Shown in pieces: positions 1 through 8,481 of a DNA stretch of 12,387 nucleotides. Position 1 is the first letter of the stretch. Each line of letters starts with the position of its first letter. This DNA comes from Chitinophaga pinensis (lineage in GTDB: Bacteria; Bacteroidota; Bacteroidia; SXHM01): NCBI GenBank assembly GCA_945889235.1, contig CAMDBK010000062.1, positions 1 through 12,387 on the forward strand, read 5' to 3'. The position numbers and the translations under genes were made by a program. The notes beneath the pieces were generated by a model. It saw nothing but the letters and a program-made list of their open reading frames with translations. It searched no databases and was not told where the DNA came from.

Positions 1-2680
1 TCGCCAAGACAAGTATATTGGTCAACCGGCTGTGAACTGATGAATGGATTTGGGTCTTCATTCAAGGTAACAATTACAGAAGTAACTGAAGAGTTGCAAT
101 TAGAAGAACCTGAAACCACACATTGATATTGATAACCATCCATGCTCAATGGAATTCCAGTAAGTGAAAGTGATGCAGTTGTTGCTCCGCTGTAAACACC
201 GCCATCAATCACGTTAACAAATCCGCTTCCATCATCAACCTGCCATTGGTAGGTCAGGAAACTTCCGGCAGCTGTTAAACTGAACGTTGCAACATCTCCA
301 ACGCAATAATTCTGATCGGTCGGTTGTGTTTGAACTAAAGGAGATGGATTGATATAAAGAACTGCGTAATTTGAAATTGCATCAGAAGAACAATTGATAC
401 TTCCCGAAATAATTACACGGTATTGAAAACCGAGCATCCAATTTCCGGCAACTATAATATTTAATGTTGGTGTTGTAACGCCTGAATAAATGAGGCCGTC
501 TGCTAAATCTGTAAATCCGCTTCCGCTATTTTGCTGCCATTGATAAGTTAGTCCGTTGCCATTTGCACTTACACTAAAACTTACCGCATCGTTAGGACAT
601 ATATAAACATCAGCAGGATCAACTGTAATAACAGGTGAAGTGTTAATGTTGAGTACAACAATATTGCTGAACGTTGTGTTCGGGCAATCGGTTGAAGAAA
701 CAATGCAACGGTATTGATTTCCGTTCATACCAAGTGAAGTAGGAGAAACCAGCAATGTTGCTGAGTTTGAACCGCTGTAAATTCCACCATCAGAAAGTGC
801 ATTGAAACCACTGCCGCTGTTTTCTTCCCACTGGTAAGAAAGGTTAGAACCTGATGCTGCAACATTGAATGAAGCTGCATCACCCGGACAAACCTGAACA
901 TCTGAAGGTTGCAATGTAACCACCGGAGCAGTTGATGAATTAAGCGTTGCCGTTACTGTTGTTGCTGTTGAAGTACAAATGCTTCCGTTAATCAAACACT
1001 GGTACTGATATCCATCCATGCCAACGTTTATTCCTGATATGGTCAGTGAAGATGAAGTTGCTCCGCTGTATTGTCCGCCATTTGTAATATTTACAAAACC
1101 ACTTCCTGTGTTTTCCTGCCACTGATAGGTTAAACCCGTTCCGTTTGCCGTAACAGTAAATACAGCATTTCCATTGTCGCAGATGTATTCATCCGCAGGC
1201 TGACTGCTGATAAACGGTGCAGGGTTTTCGGTAAGTGAAGCTGAACCTGAAGTTGTAGTTCCGGAGCAATTGATACTTCCTGAAACAAGGCATTGATAAA
1301 GGTTTCCGTCAAATGAAAGCGGAATACCATTTACAGATAATGTTGAAGTATAAACTCCGCTGTAGTTGATTCCGTTTGCAAGATCAACCCATCCGCTACC
1401 GTTATTAACCTGCCACTGATAACTTAATCCTGTTCCGCTTGCGCTTACAGTAAATAATGCGTTATCGCCAACGCAAAACTGTGTATCACTTGGGTCAACG
1501 GTAACTACAGGAGCTCCGCTGATATTAATAGTTGCAATTTGTGAAGATGATGTTCCTGAACAGAATGTTCCTGTAACAATACACTGATACTGGAAACCAT
1601 CCATGTTTGTAAATACTCCGGAGATATTCAGCGTTGAAGTTGTTGCTCCGCTGTAAACACCAACATTAAGAATATTGGTAAAGCCGCCTCCGTTGTTTAC
1701 CTGCCATTGGTATGTAATGCCTGTTCCCTGAACAGCAACACTAAATGAAGCAGGATCACTTGGACAAACAAATACATCAGCAGGTTGCTGAGTAATTGCA
1801 GGTGAAGTAGTGATGTTGATTACAACTGCGTTTGTTATTGAACTGTTCACGCAAATTGAACCTGAAATAATACACTTATACTGGTAGCCATCCATTCCTC
1901 CTGTAACTCCTGAAACTGTTAGTGTACTTGAAGTTGCTCCGCTGTAAGCACCGCCATTGCTGATGTTTGCAAAACCGCCACCATTGTCTTCCTGCCACTG
2001 ATAAGTAAGACCTGAACCTGTTGCAGCAACTGTAAATACTGCATTATCACCGGCACAAATACTTTGTGAAACAGGTTGTGTAATTACATTTGGTGAAGTT
2101 GTTTCTGTAAGTGTTGCTATAGTTGAAACGCTATTAGAAGTACAGTTAATAGTTCCTGTAACAACGCACTGGTATTGGTATCCATCCATTCCTGATGTGA
2201 AACCCGTAATGTTAAGTGTATTGGTTGTTGCACCGCTGTAAACACCACTGTTTACAACGTTTGCAAAGCCACTTCCATCATTTACCTGCCACTGATAAGT
2301 TAAACTTGTTCCCGTAGCATTAACGCTGAACACCGCATTGTCACCGACACAAGCTGCATAATCAACAGGCTGAGTGTTTATTGTTGGAGAAGGATTTTCT
2401 GTTATGGTTACTGTTGTTGAAGAGGTAACTGTTAAGCAGGTTGCACCGGTAATTACACAGTTAAACTGATAACCATCCAATGAAGGAGGTACTCCACTAA
2501 GTGAAAGAGTATTGGTTGTTGCACCGCTGTAAATACCAACATTGTTTACGTTTACAAAACCATTCCCGTCATTTACCTGCCATTGATACGTTAATCCAAT
2601 ACCTAAAGCTGCAACGGTAAATGATGCGTTATCACCCGGACAAACCTGAACATCGCTTGGTTGTTGAGTAACCTGCGGAA
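1..2680 (-). repeat. Tandem array of nine complete Ig-like repeats (~97 aa, 290-296 bp), plus the start of a tenth
   Basis: The codons for the YQW core recur on the plus strand as ccactg/ccattg near 243, 535, 829, 1119, 1411, 1702, 1993, 2289 and 2580, giving periods of 290-296 bases. Each unit reads roughly QP.D...C.GD.A.F.V...G..LTYQWQ, then G.GF.N, YSGATT.TL and DGYQYQC.V.G. The first Cys, the Trp and the later Cys have the spacing of an Ig-fold disulfide around a core Trp. A third Cys near the end of many units (INC) may pair elsewhere. One unit (about 350-645) lacks the second Ig Cys (FQYRVI), and another (about 645-940) reads YQWEEN. The nucleotide sequence around the YSGATT strand is nearly identical in several units. 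Confidence 0.9.
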
Positions 2681-5492
2681 AATCATAAACCCTTAATGAA
2701 TCTGCGTACATTCCTTCACAACCATTTCCATCACTGAAAGTATAGGTTACAGTCTGAACTCCTAATCCTGCAACACTTGGATAAAAAGCATTTCCGCTAA
2801 CTCCGTTTCCTGAGAAAACTCCTCCTGAAGGTGTTCCAGTAAGAACAATCGCAGGCTGGTCAATGCAAATATCATAAAGTCCTGTGAAGGTTACCGTTGG
2901 TGTATCATTAACCAATGTTGTTGCACTGATTGAACTTGAACAACCAAAACCATCAGAGTATGAATAGGTAATAGTGTAAGGGCCGCCAACTCCGGCAGCT
3001 GAAGCATCAAACGTTGCTGTTCCGTTTAAATTATCAGTTGTTCCTGAACCAGAAAATGAGCCACCCGGTGCATGGCTGCCTATAAGTGTTACAGGGTTTG
3101 CATCCACACAATAAGCTGGATTAAGTCCGCTGAAAGCTACTACAGGTTGAGGATGTACAACTGTTTGCTGTGTTTGAGTTCCGGTGCAACCGTTACCATT
3201 TACAAAAGTATAGGTAATGTTATAAGAACCTCCAACACCTGCAACAGCCGGGCTGAATTGAGCAATGCCGGTTCCCACATTTGTTATTCCCGGACCAGAG
3301 AATGTTCCTCCGGATTGGTTACCTGTAAGTAAAACAGGAAAATCATTTACGCAATAATCACCCACCAAACCTGAGAACGTAACTGTTGGAACAGCTACAA
3401 CAGTAACAGTTTGAGAAGATGTATTTGTACAATTGTTTCCGTTAGTGTAAGTGTAAATAATTGTATGAGTTCCAAGGCCCGCAGTAGCAGGTGTAAATGC
3501 ACCGCTTCCGGTTACACCGGGTCCGCTGAAAGTTCCGCCAACTGGATTACCAGTAAGGTTTACAACTGCAGCATCTGAACAATATTGATGAGGAACATTA
3601 AATCCTGAGAATGATACAACAGGTAATGAATTAACAACAGTAGATTGTTGAGTGCTGTTGGTACAGCCGTTTCCATTGGTGTAGGTATAAGTTATTGTAT
3701 AATTACCGGCACCGGTTGAAGGAGAAAATAATCCTCCAGTAGTAACACCTGTTCCTGAAAAAGTTCCACCGGAAGGAAATCCGGCTAACTGAACAGGTGA
3801 GTTGCTTACACAGTATGCTGAAGCTAACCCACTGAAAGTAACAGAAGGAAGCGCAATAACCTGCACTGATTGAGATTGTGAATTTACACAACCATTTCCA
3901 TCAGTATAAGAGTAAGTAATATTATGCACACCTGCACCAGCTGATGAAGGTGTAAAGTTTGCATTACCACTGCCTAAATTTGTGATGCCCGACCCTGAAT
4001 AAGTTCCGCCATTTTGATTACCATCCAACGCAACAGGTGTAGTTTGACTCACGCAATATGGTCCTGCAAGTCCTGTGAATGTTACAGAAGGAAGCCCTGT
4101 AATAACAACAGTTTGAGATGCTGAATTTGTACAACCATTACCATCTGTATAGGTGTAAGTTAATACGTTGTTACCAACAGCAGCATTTGAAGGAGTGAAT
4201 GTATTTCCTGAAACTCCATTTCCGGTGAAGGTACCTCCTCCGGGCGCTGCTGATAATGTTACTGGAGTAGTTTGACTGGCACAATACGGACCTCCGGGAG
4301 GTGAGAATGAAACTCCGGGGAGCGGATTTACAGATACTGATGCTGATGCACAAACTGTTGTATTACATGTTCCGATTGCACGGACATAATAAGAAGTAGA
4401 AGAAGTAGGACTTACTAAAATTGAAGGTCCTTGTCCAACAAAAGTTCCACCACAACTACCGCTATACCAATTCCAGGTTGCACCAGTTCCCAAGGTTCCT
4501 GAAACTGATAATGTGCTTGACTGACCGATACAAATTGTATTTGGAGAAGCACTTGCATTTGTAACAGATGAGTTACTCAGAACATTAACTGTTAATTGAG
4601 CACAAGCACTGTTATTGCAAGTTCCTTCAGCCCGGGCAAAATAAGTAGTAGTTGAAGACGGAGAAACAGAAATAGAAGCACCGGATCCTAAAGACCCTCC
4701 TCCTCCACAACTCCCTGAATACCACACCCAGTTCGCTCCTGTACCTAGAGAACCACCACTAACTGTAAGTGTTAATCCAACACCTGAACAGGTTGGGTTG
4801 TTTCCGCTACTTATTCCAATTGAAGTTGGAGCAACTGATAATGAATTTATTGTAAATGTTACATCTGATGAACACACTCCCACAGTTGCTCTTACTGTTA
4901 CTGTTCCCGGGGCTGACGGAGTAAATGTTGTGCCTGCTATAGTTCCATTTCCTGTTCCAGGAATTACAGACCAAGAAATTGTGGGGTTGTTGTGCAATCC
5001 GCCCAAAACTGCTGTAAGCGCCTTGGTAGTACCCATACAAATAGTTGCATTCGAAGTTGTATTTGTAACAGTTGTATTTTGTTTATGACGAAGAACTGCA
5101 CTTGTTCCATTCCATGTTGCACAGGCAAAGTAGTGAACCCCTACTCCCAATGTTCCGGTAAAAGTTGCTGTCCAGTCAATTGATTCGTTATTCCCTACAA
5201 CATTATCGATATCCTGATTAAATTGATTTGCTCCTCCAACTCCTGTTACATTTCCATAAAGCCGGGTATCATAACTTGTTCCGTTGGTATTAAAGTTATA
5301 ACTGATATTTGTAATTACAGCAAACTGCCTGTAGTCTCCCTGATTTTGTGGATTTATTATAGATTCTATGTCGCATTGAAAAGCTGCAAGACCATTATTG
5401 CTGCCACCGGCACACTGACTAAAGGTTTTCTGGTTGATTAAAGTTATAAATAATGAAAGCAGAATTAAAGTATAATGGGTAGAATTTCTCAT
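1..5492 (-). CDS. Giant secreted multi-repeat (Ig-like / SprB-like) surface adhesin, 3' end beyond the window
   Basis: One open frame of 1,830 codons runs from the ATG at 5492-5490 through the left edge; I checked the frame at several points (about 4865, 4001, 2582, 245 and 59) and found no shift. Residues 1-26 form a type I signal peptide ending FSQ; the next residue is Cys but there is no lipobox. A unique domain follows to about residue 140. Then come one Ig-like domain, two repeats with WYSG and a C-terminal SYYVRA/TYFARA strand (Ig_7-like), seven repeats of GGTFSG...ITYTYTDGNGC type (SprB/PKD-like), and nine or more Ig-like repeats with YQWQ and DGYQYQC. No catalytic domain is visible. 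Such proteins usually end in a gliding-associated or type IX sorting domain, which would lie to the left and is not seen. Likely role: cell-surface adhesion or gliding (inference). It is clearly richer in GC than its neighbours and has its own promoter. The start is the first ATG downstream of that promoter. Confidence 0.9.
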   Translation of the reverse strand, partial: MRNSTHYTLILLSLFITLINQKTFSQCAGGSNNGLAAFQCDIESIINPQNQGDYRQFAVITNISYNFNTNGTSYDTRLYGNVTGVGGANQFNQDIDNVVGNNESIDWTATFTGTLGVGVHYFACATWNGTSAVLRHKQNTTVTNTTSNATICMGTTKALTAVLGGLHNNPTISWSVIPGTGNGTIAGTTFTPSAPGTVTVRATVGVCSSDVTFTINSLSVAPTSIGISSGNNPTCSGVGLTLTVSGGSLGTGANWVWYSGSCGGGGSLGSGASISVSPSSTTTYFARAEGTCNNSACAQLTVNVLSNSSVTNASASPNTICIGQSSTLSVSGTLGTGATWNWYSGSCGGTFVGQGPSILVSPTSSTSYYVRAIGTCNTTVCASASVSVNPLPGVSFSPPGGPYCASQTTPVTLSAAPGGGTFTGNGVSGNTFTPSNAAVGNNVLTYTYTDGNGCTNSASQTVVITGLPSVTFTGLAGPYCVSQTTPVALDGNQNGGTYSGSGITNLGSGNANFTPSSAGAGVHNITYSYTDGNGCVNSQSQSVQVIALPSVTFSGLASAYCVSNSPVQLAGFPSGGTFSGTGVTTGGLFSPSTGAGNYTITYTYTNGNGCTNSTQQSTVVNSLPVVSFSGFNVPHQYCSDAAVVNLTGNPVGGTFSGPGVTGSGAFTPATAGLGTHTIIYTYTNGNNCTNTSSQTVTVVAVPTVTFSGLVGDYCVNDFPVLLTGNQSGGTFSGPGITNVGTGIAQFSPAVAGVGGSYNITYTFVNGNGCTGTQTQQTVVHPQPVVAFSGLNPAYCVDANPVTLIGSHAPGGSFSGSGTTDNLNGTATFDASAAGVGGPYTITYSYSDGFGCSSSISATTLVNDTPTVTFTGLYDICIDQPAIVLTGTPSGGVFSGNGVSGNAFYPSVAGLGVQTVTYTFSDGNGCEGMYADSLRVYDFPQVTQQPSDVQVCPGDNASFTVAALGIGLTYQWQVNDGNGFVNVNNVGIYSGATTNTLSLSGVPPSLDGYQFNCVITGATCLTVTSSTTVTITENPSPTINTQPVDYAACVGDNAVFSVNATGTSLTYQWQVNDGSGFANVVNSGVYSGATTNTLNITGFTSGMDGYQYQCVVTGTINCTSNSVSTIATLTETTSPNVITQPVSQSICAGDNAVFTVAATGSGLTYQWQEDNGGGFANISNGGAYSGATSSTLTVSGVTGGMDGYQYKCIISGSICVNSSITNAVVINITTSPAITQQPADVFVCPSDPASFSVAVQGTGITYQWQVNNGGGFTNILNVGVYSGATTSTLNISGVFTNMDGFQYQCIVTGTFCSGTSSSQIATINISGAPVVTVDPSDTQFCVGDNALFTVSASGTGLSYQWQVNNGSGWVDLANGINYSGVYTSTLSVNGIPLSFDGNLYQCLVSGSINCSGTTTSGSASLTENPAPFISSQPADEYICDNGNAVFTVTANGTGLTYQWQENTGSGFVNITNGGQYSGATSSSLTISGINVGMDGYQYQCLINGSICTSTATTVTATLNSSTAPVVTLQPSDVQVCPGDAASFNVAASGSNLSYQWEENSGSGFNALSDGGIYSGSNSATLLVSPTSLGMNGNQYRCIVSSTDCPNTTFSNIVVLNINTSPVITVDPADVYICPNDAVSFSVSANGNGLTYQWQQNSGSGFTDLADGLIYSGVTTPTLNIIVAGNWMLGFQYRVIISGSINCSSDAISNYAVLYINPSPLVQTQPTDQNYCVGDVATFSLTAAGSFLTYQWQVDDGSGFVNVIDGGVYSGATTASLSLTGIPLSMDGYQYQCVVSGSSNCNSSVTSVIVTLNEDPNPFISSQPVDQYTCLG
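2681..4325 (-). repeat. Seven tandem SprB/PKD-like repeats (~75-83 aa, 226-249 bp)
   Basis: Seven units follow each other, each opening with (L/V/Q/T)P.V.FSG, then YC, PV.LTG, GGTFSG.GVTG, FTPS.AG.G and ending ITYTYTDGNGC..S. The GGTFSG codons lie near 4229, 4003, 3764, 3532, 3304, 3055 and 2817. The ITYTY-DGNGC end is typical of SprB-like and PKD-like repeats in Bacteroidota surface proteins. Nearly all units keep two cysteines, one in the YC motif and one in NGC, consistent with one disulfide per domain. The most distal unit reads YDIC instead of YC. Spacing varies by several residues between units, unlike the more regular Ig array that follows. Confidence 0.85.
4326..4800 (-). repeat. Two Ig_7-like repeats with the WYSGSCGG motif
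   Basis: Two units of about 80-85 residues share LGTGA.W.WYSGSCGG, a stretch of small residues, SISVSP or SILVSP, TTYFARA or TSYYVRA, GTCN and a final hydrophobic strand. The WYSG codons lie near 4715 and 4462, about 255 bases apart. This is the pattern of the Ig-like domains found in very large Cytophaga and Flavobacterium proteins (Pfam Ig_7, by recollection). They sit between a single Ig-like domain (about 4820-5060) and the SprB-like array. Confidence 0.75.
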
Positions 5493-5515
5493 ATGCCTAT
5501 ATTGGTTTAATGATC

Positions 5516-5547
5516 CAAATGTAAATGATTCTCTTCGTAAAATCAAA
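5516..5547 (-). promoter_or_regulatory. Bacteroidota-type promoter of the adhesin gene
   Basis: Read on the minus strand, TTTG (5547-5544) is followed after 20 bases by TACATTTG (5523-5516), a perfect TAnnTTTG -7 box. The family spacing is about 17-23 bases. Transcription would start near 5510, giving a leader of about 17 bases before the ATG at 5492. The promoter sits between the stop of the TMTC-like gene and the adhesin start, so the adhesin can be transcribed independently of the upstream glycosyltransferase genes. No terminator hairpin separates them, so read-through is also possible. Confidence 0.7.
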
Positions 5548-5555
5548 ATTTAATA

Positions 5556-8453
5556 TTAATGAGCAATTTCATTTATTTTACAAGAGTTGAAATTAGTCTT
5601 CTCTTTATTTCCTAGTTCTTTACAAATTCTGGCTATGGTATTAAAAAGATTTTTGTCAACCTTATTAATTTCATATGCTTTTTCAAAATAAAATAAAGCT
5701 TTGTTTTTGTCACCAATTTGATTGTAAATTATTCCAAGATTATTTAAAGGCTCATATCTGTTTGGATTAAAATGGTTAGCTTTTAGATTCATATTAATTG
5801 ATTTATCAAATTCATTTCGAATAAAAAAAATCTGCCCTAATGATAAGTATGCAATTAAATTTGTACTGTCCTCTGTTAATACAGCATCATAACATTTTAT
5901 AGCTTCATCTGTTTTATTATTCCTTCTCAGAATATCACCTGCTTGAAACCAAGCATCAAAAAAAGAAGGTTCAAGTTCTCCTGCTTTGATAAATGGTTCT
6001 ATGGCTTCTTGCTCTCTATTAAGTAGTTGATACGTTCGTCCGAAATCATAATTGGCATTAAAAAAATTCGGGTATATTGAAACAGCTTTTTTAAAATGAA
6101 TTAACGCTTCTTCCCTCATGCTTTTTACTTTTTTGGGTGATTTAGTATTAAAAGATTCCAAGACTAGTCTTTTAGCTAAAATATTATGTGCCTGTGCAGA
6201 ATTCCCTACATACTTAATATCATGCTCAAAAAGTGTAAGATGATTTTTCCAGTGACTGTTTCTGATTATTGTTAACGATGAGAATATTACAACAATTGCA
6301 GAGAACGAAAGAAAGAAAATTGTTTTCTTAATTCCAGATAAATTAAATATCAGATTTGAAATAATATAAGCTACCACTATTATAAAACCTAGGGAGGCTA
6401 CAAAAGTTAATCTGTCCCCCATCATCCCTGAAACCGGTGAAATTATATTTGAATACAAAAAAATTGAACTTAAGTATGTAAATACTCCAAAGAAATAAAC
6501 TGGGTGTTTATTGATGAAGTACAACCCCGAAAAAAAAATTGCCAAATGAATAATCAATAAGAAAATAGCAATTGCACTAAAAACAGAAACAATTTCTACT
6601 TCATTGTATCCATAGTAATAGCTAATTGGCCAAGGGAAAAACATCAATTTTAAGTATTTACCGAGTACAACTAATGAAGTTCCTAATCTTTGATCGTTCA
6701 TTTTATTAATTTCTAATGGAAATTCTACAAACTCTAATGTTCTGTCGGTATTAATAAACTCTGAATTACTTTTAACTAGTAATAAACTATCTGAATAGTG
6801 ACGATTGATGTAAGATTCGGAAATAGTAATTTGTTGATTGTTTGATGGAAATGAAAAATCTTGGAATAATTCAATTCCAAAGTAAAGAATAGTAATAAGG
6901 ATTAATGAAATTGTTGTTATTTTTTCAATAATTACTTGCCTTCCATTCCATAAAAGTGCAAACGGTATAACTATAAGTTCCAATAAAACAAACTTATTTT
7001 CCAGTATCTCCTTCCAACTTATTATTAAGCTGATAATAATTAGAAGAAATAGAGTTATTCGTAATATTTTTTTTAATAACTTATTATCTTTTGCATCAGC
7101 ATAACCAATTAAAAAGAAAAAAGAAAGTGGAACTAGACTGTTAATATTGTATATACTGTAAGCTCCAGAATTGAATAACCTAAGTAATATTGAAAAAGAC
7201 AATAAAATAAATAAACATGCCAGCAATCTGATGTTTTTCTTTTCTAAATGCTTAAAAACCCAGACGTAAAAAATTGCTAGCAAATGTTCAATGGGAAGAT
7301 TTGAAATCTCGTAATTATAAAGTATACATAAAAGCAATGCACTTATTAGTAGTATCTCTAATCTATATCTTGCCAATATCAATGGATGAAACATGACAAG
7401 GCAAACGCAGACAAATAACCAGATTGGTTTATAAGCAAATATTATATAATGATTAATAAAGATGCCAATTGTTCCAATTAGTATACATAATAATGTATAC
7501 CATGAATATTTATCAAAAAAATTTTCATCTAAACTTATTATTTCAGGTATATGAATATTCTTTACCCGGTCAATAATTTTGTTTGCTTTTCTATAAAATA
7601 CTTTTGTTGATGTGCGTATAAATTCAACTGCTTTATAAAAATTGAAAATTAAGTAGGTAAGGCCAAAAAAATTTGTTACAATAAGTATAATATCCGTAGT
7701 GTTTAATAAAGTAAATCCTTTAATAAAACAAATCCAAGGAATAGTAAAAATTGAAACTGTTGAAATGATTAAATAATTTTTCCAATCAGTCTTTTCTTTT
7801 ATTAATACAATGATTGGAAGAACAAAAACAAAAGAAATAACAGACCCCTTCGACAAAATACCTGAAATTAGAAAAAGAACCATTCCAAAAAACCACAAAA
7901 CATTCTTTGACTGAATAAACTTCAACAAGCTATAAGCGGAACATAGGCCCCCTAATAAGCCAAGAATTTCATCTCTGTTTTTTATACTTGCAACTACTTC
8001 TGTATGTAAGGGGTGTATAATAAAAAGTATAGTTGCAATTACCGGGAAAAAAGAATTTGAATCAGGGAAAAGTTTTCTGATAAAAATGAAAACTAATAAT
8101 GAACATAATACAAATAGAATAACATTAAAAAAATGACTTACATGTGGATTATCTCCAAAAAACTGATGTTCAAGAGCAAAAACAGCGAGGGTAACAGGAC
8201 GATATTCATATGCGTATCCAAATTCGTCTTGATAATACGGGCTAACAAAAATTTCGGGGATTGCTGAAATACCCTTTGAGGTTAAACGATGTTTTATTGT
8301 TACCAGCTCGTCATCTAGGTTGTAATCATTACCAATGGTGTTACTGTATAGCAGGAAACAAAACACTCCCATTATTCCCAACCATTTGTTTGTTGAAAAT
8401 TTTTGAAAATACAAATATGACTTGCTCGCGGTTTTTACTGCCCTAGTCATCAT
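5556..8453 (-). CDS. TMTC-like membrane glycosyltransferase (GT-C fold) with C-terminal TPR repeats
   Basis: This 965-residue polytopic protein has a C-terminal TPR domain. Residues 47-48 (Asp-Asp) lie in the first exported loop, where GT-C enzymes carry acidic catalytic residues. They are followed by YRPVT (84-88) and HPLHTEVVASIKNRDE (147-162). After many membrane segments comes SPVSGMMGDRLTFVASLGF (672-690), which matches the AERLLYLPSLGF region of the TMTC family, then a W.nh..LF linker and four to five TPR units (about 755-945). TMTC proteins transfer mannose from a lipid-linked donor to Ser/Thr of exported beta-sandwich domains; that chemistry here is inference. The protein is longer than I expect for bacterial relatives because residues about 220-530 hold extra hydrophobic segments and a basic loop (280-300). 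Two adjacent ATGs (8453, 8450) could serve as start; I took the first. The gene begins 28 bases after the GT-A gene, so the two are likely cotranscribed. Confidence 0.75.
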   Translation of the reverse strand: MMTRAVKTASKSYLYFQKFSTNKWLGIMGVFCFLLYSNTIGNDYNLDDELVTIKHRLTSKGISAIPEIFVSPYYQDEFGYAYEYRPVTLAVFALEHQFFGDNPHVSHFFNVILFVLCSLLVFIFIRKLFPDSNSFFPVIATILFIIHPLHTEVVASIKNRDEILGLLGGLCSAYSLLKFIQSKNVLWFFGMVLFLISGILSKGSVISFVFVLPIIVLIKEKTDWKNYLIISTVSIFTIPWICFIKGFTLLNTTDIILIVTNFFGLTYLIFNFYKAVEFIRTSTKVFYRKANKIIDRVKNIHIPEIISLDENFFDKYSWYTLLCILIGTIGIFINHYIIFAYKPIWLFVCVCLVMFHPLILARYRLEILLISALLLCILYNYEISNLPIEHLLAIFYVWVFKHLEKKNIRLLACLFILLSFSILLRLFNSGAYSIYNINSLVPLSFFFLIGYADAKDNKLLKKILRITLFLLIIISLIISWKEILENKFVLLELIVIPFALLWNGRQVIIEKITTISLILITILYFGIELFQDFSFPSNNQQITISESYINRHYSDSLLLVKSNSEFINTDRTLEFVEFPLEINKMNDQRLGTSLVVLGKYLKLMFFPWPISYYYGYNEVEIVSVFSAIAIFLLIIHLAIFFSGLYFINKHPVYFFGVFTYLSSIFLYSNIISPVSGMMGDRLTFVASLGFIIVVAYIISNLIFNLSGIKKTIFFLSFSAIVVIFSSLTIIRNSHWKNHLTLFEHDIKYVGNSAQAHNILAKRLVLESFNTKSPKKVKSMREEALIHFKKAVSIYPNFFNANYDFGRTYQLLNREQEAIEPFIKAGELEPSFFDAWFQAGDILRRNNKTDEAIKCYDAVLTEDSTNLIAYLSLGQIFFIRNEFDKSINMNLKANHFNPNRYEPLNNLGIIYNQIGDKNKALFYFEKAYEINKVDKNLFNTIARICKELGNKEKTNFNSCKINEIAH

Positions 8454-8481
8454 ATAACTGCAGATAAATTTTTAATTATTA

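Noticed and set aside
1130..1330. Short minus-strand frames inside the adhesin (also 3703-3891, 4171-4353 and 4807-5040)
   Set aside because: They are in a different frame from the continuous 1,830-codon reading frame that carries all the recognisable repeats.
1..2680. A CRISPR array or other non-coding direct repeat
   Set aside because: The ~292-base period, variable units and unbroken reading frame show protein repeats, not short repeats with spacers.
3072..3332. Plus-strand open frame of 86 codons, and similar ones at 4798-5088, 4992-5183 and 5223-5441
   Set aside because: They lie opposite the adhesin gene, have low-complexity Cys/Ser/Val-rich translations that mirror the repeat codons, and show no domain of their own.
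5409..5492. Lipoprotein signal (Cys right after FSQ) in the adhesin
   Set aside because: The residues before Cys are F-S-Q, not a lipobox of the L-(A/S)-(G/A) type, so a type I signal peptide fits better.
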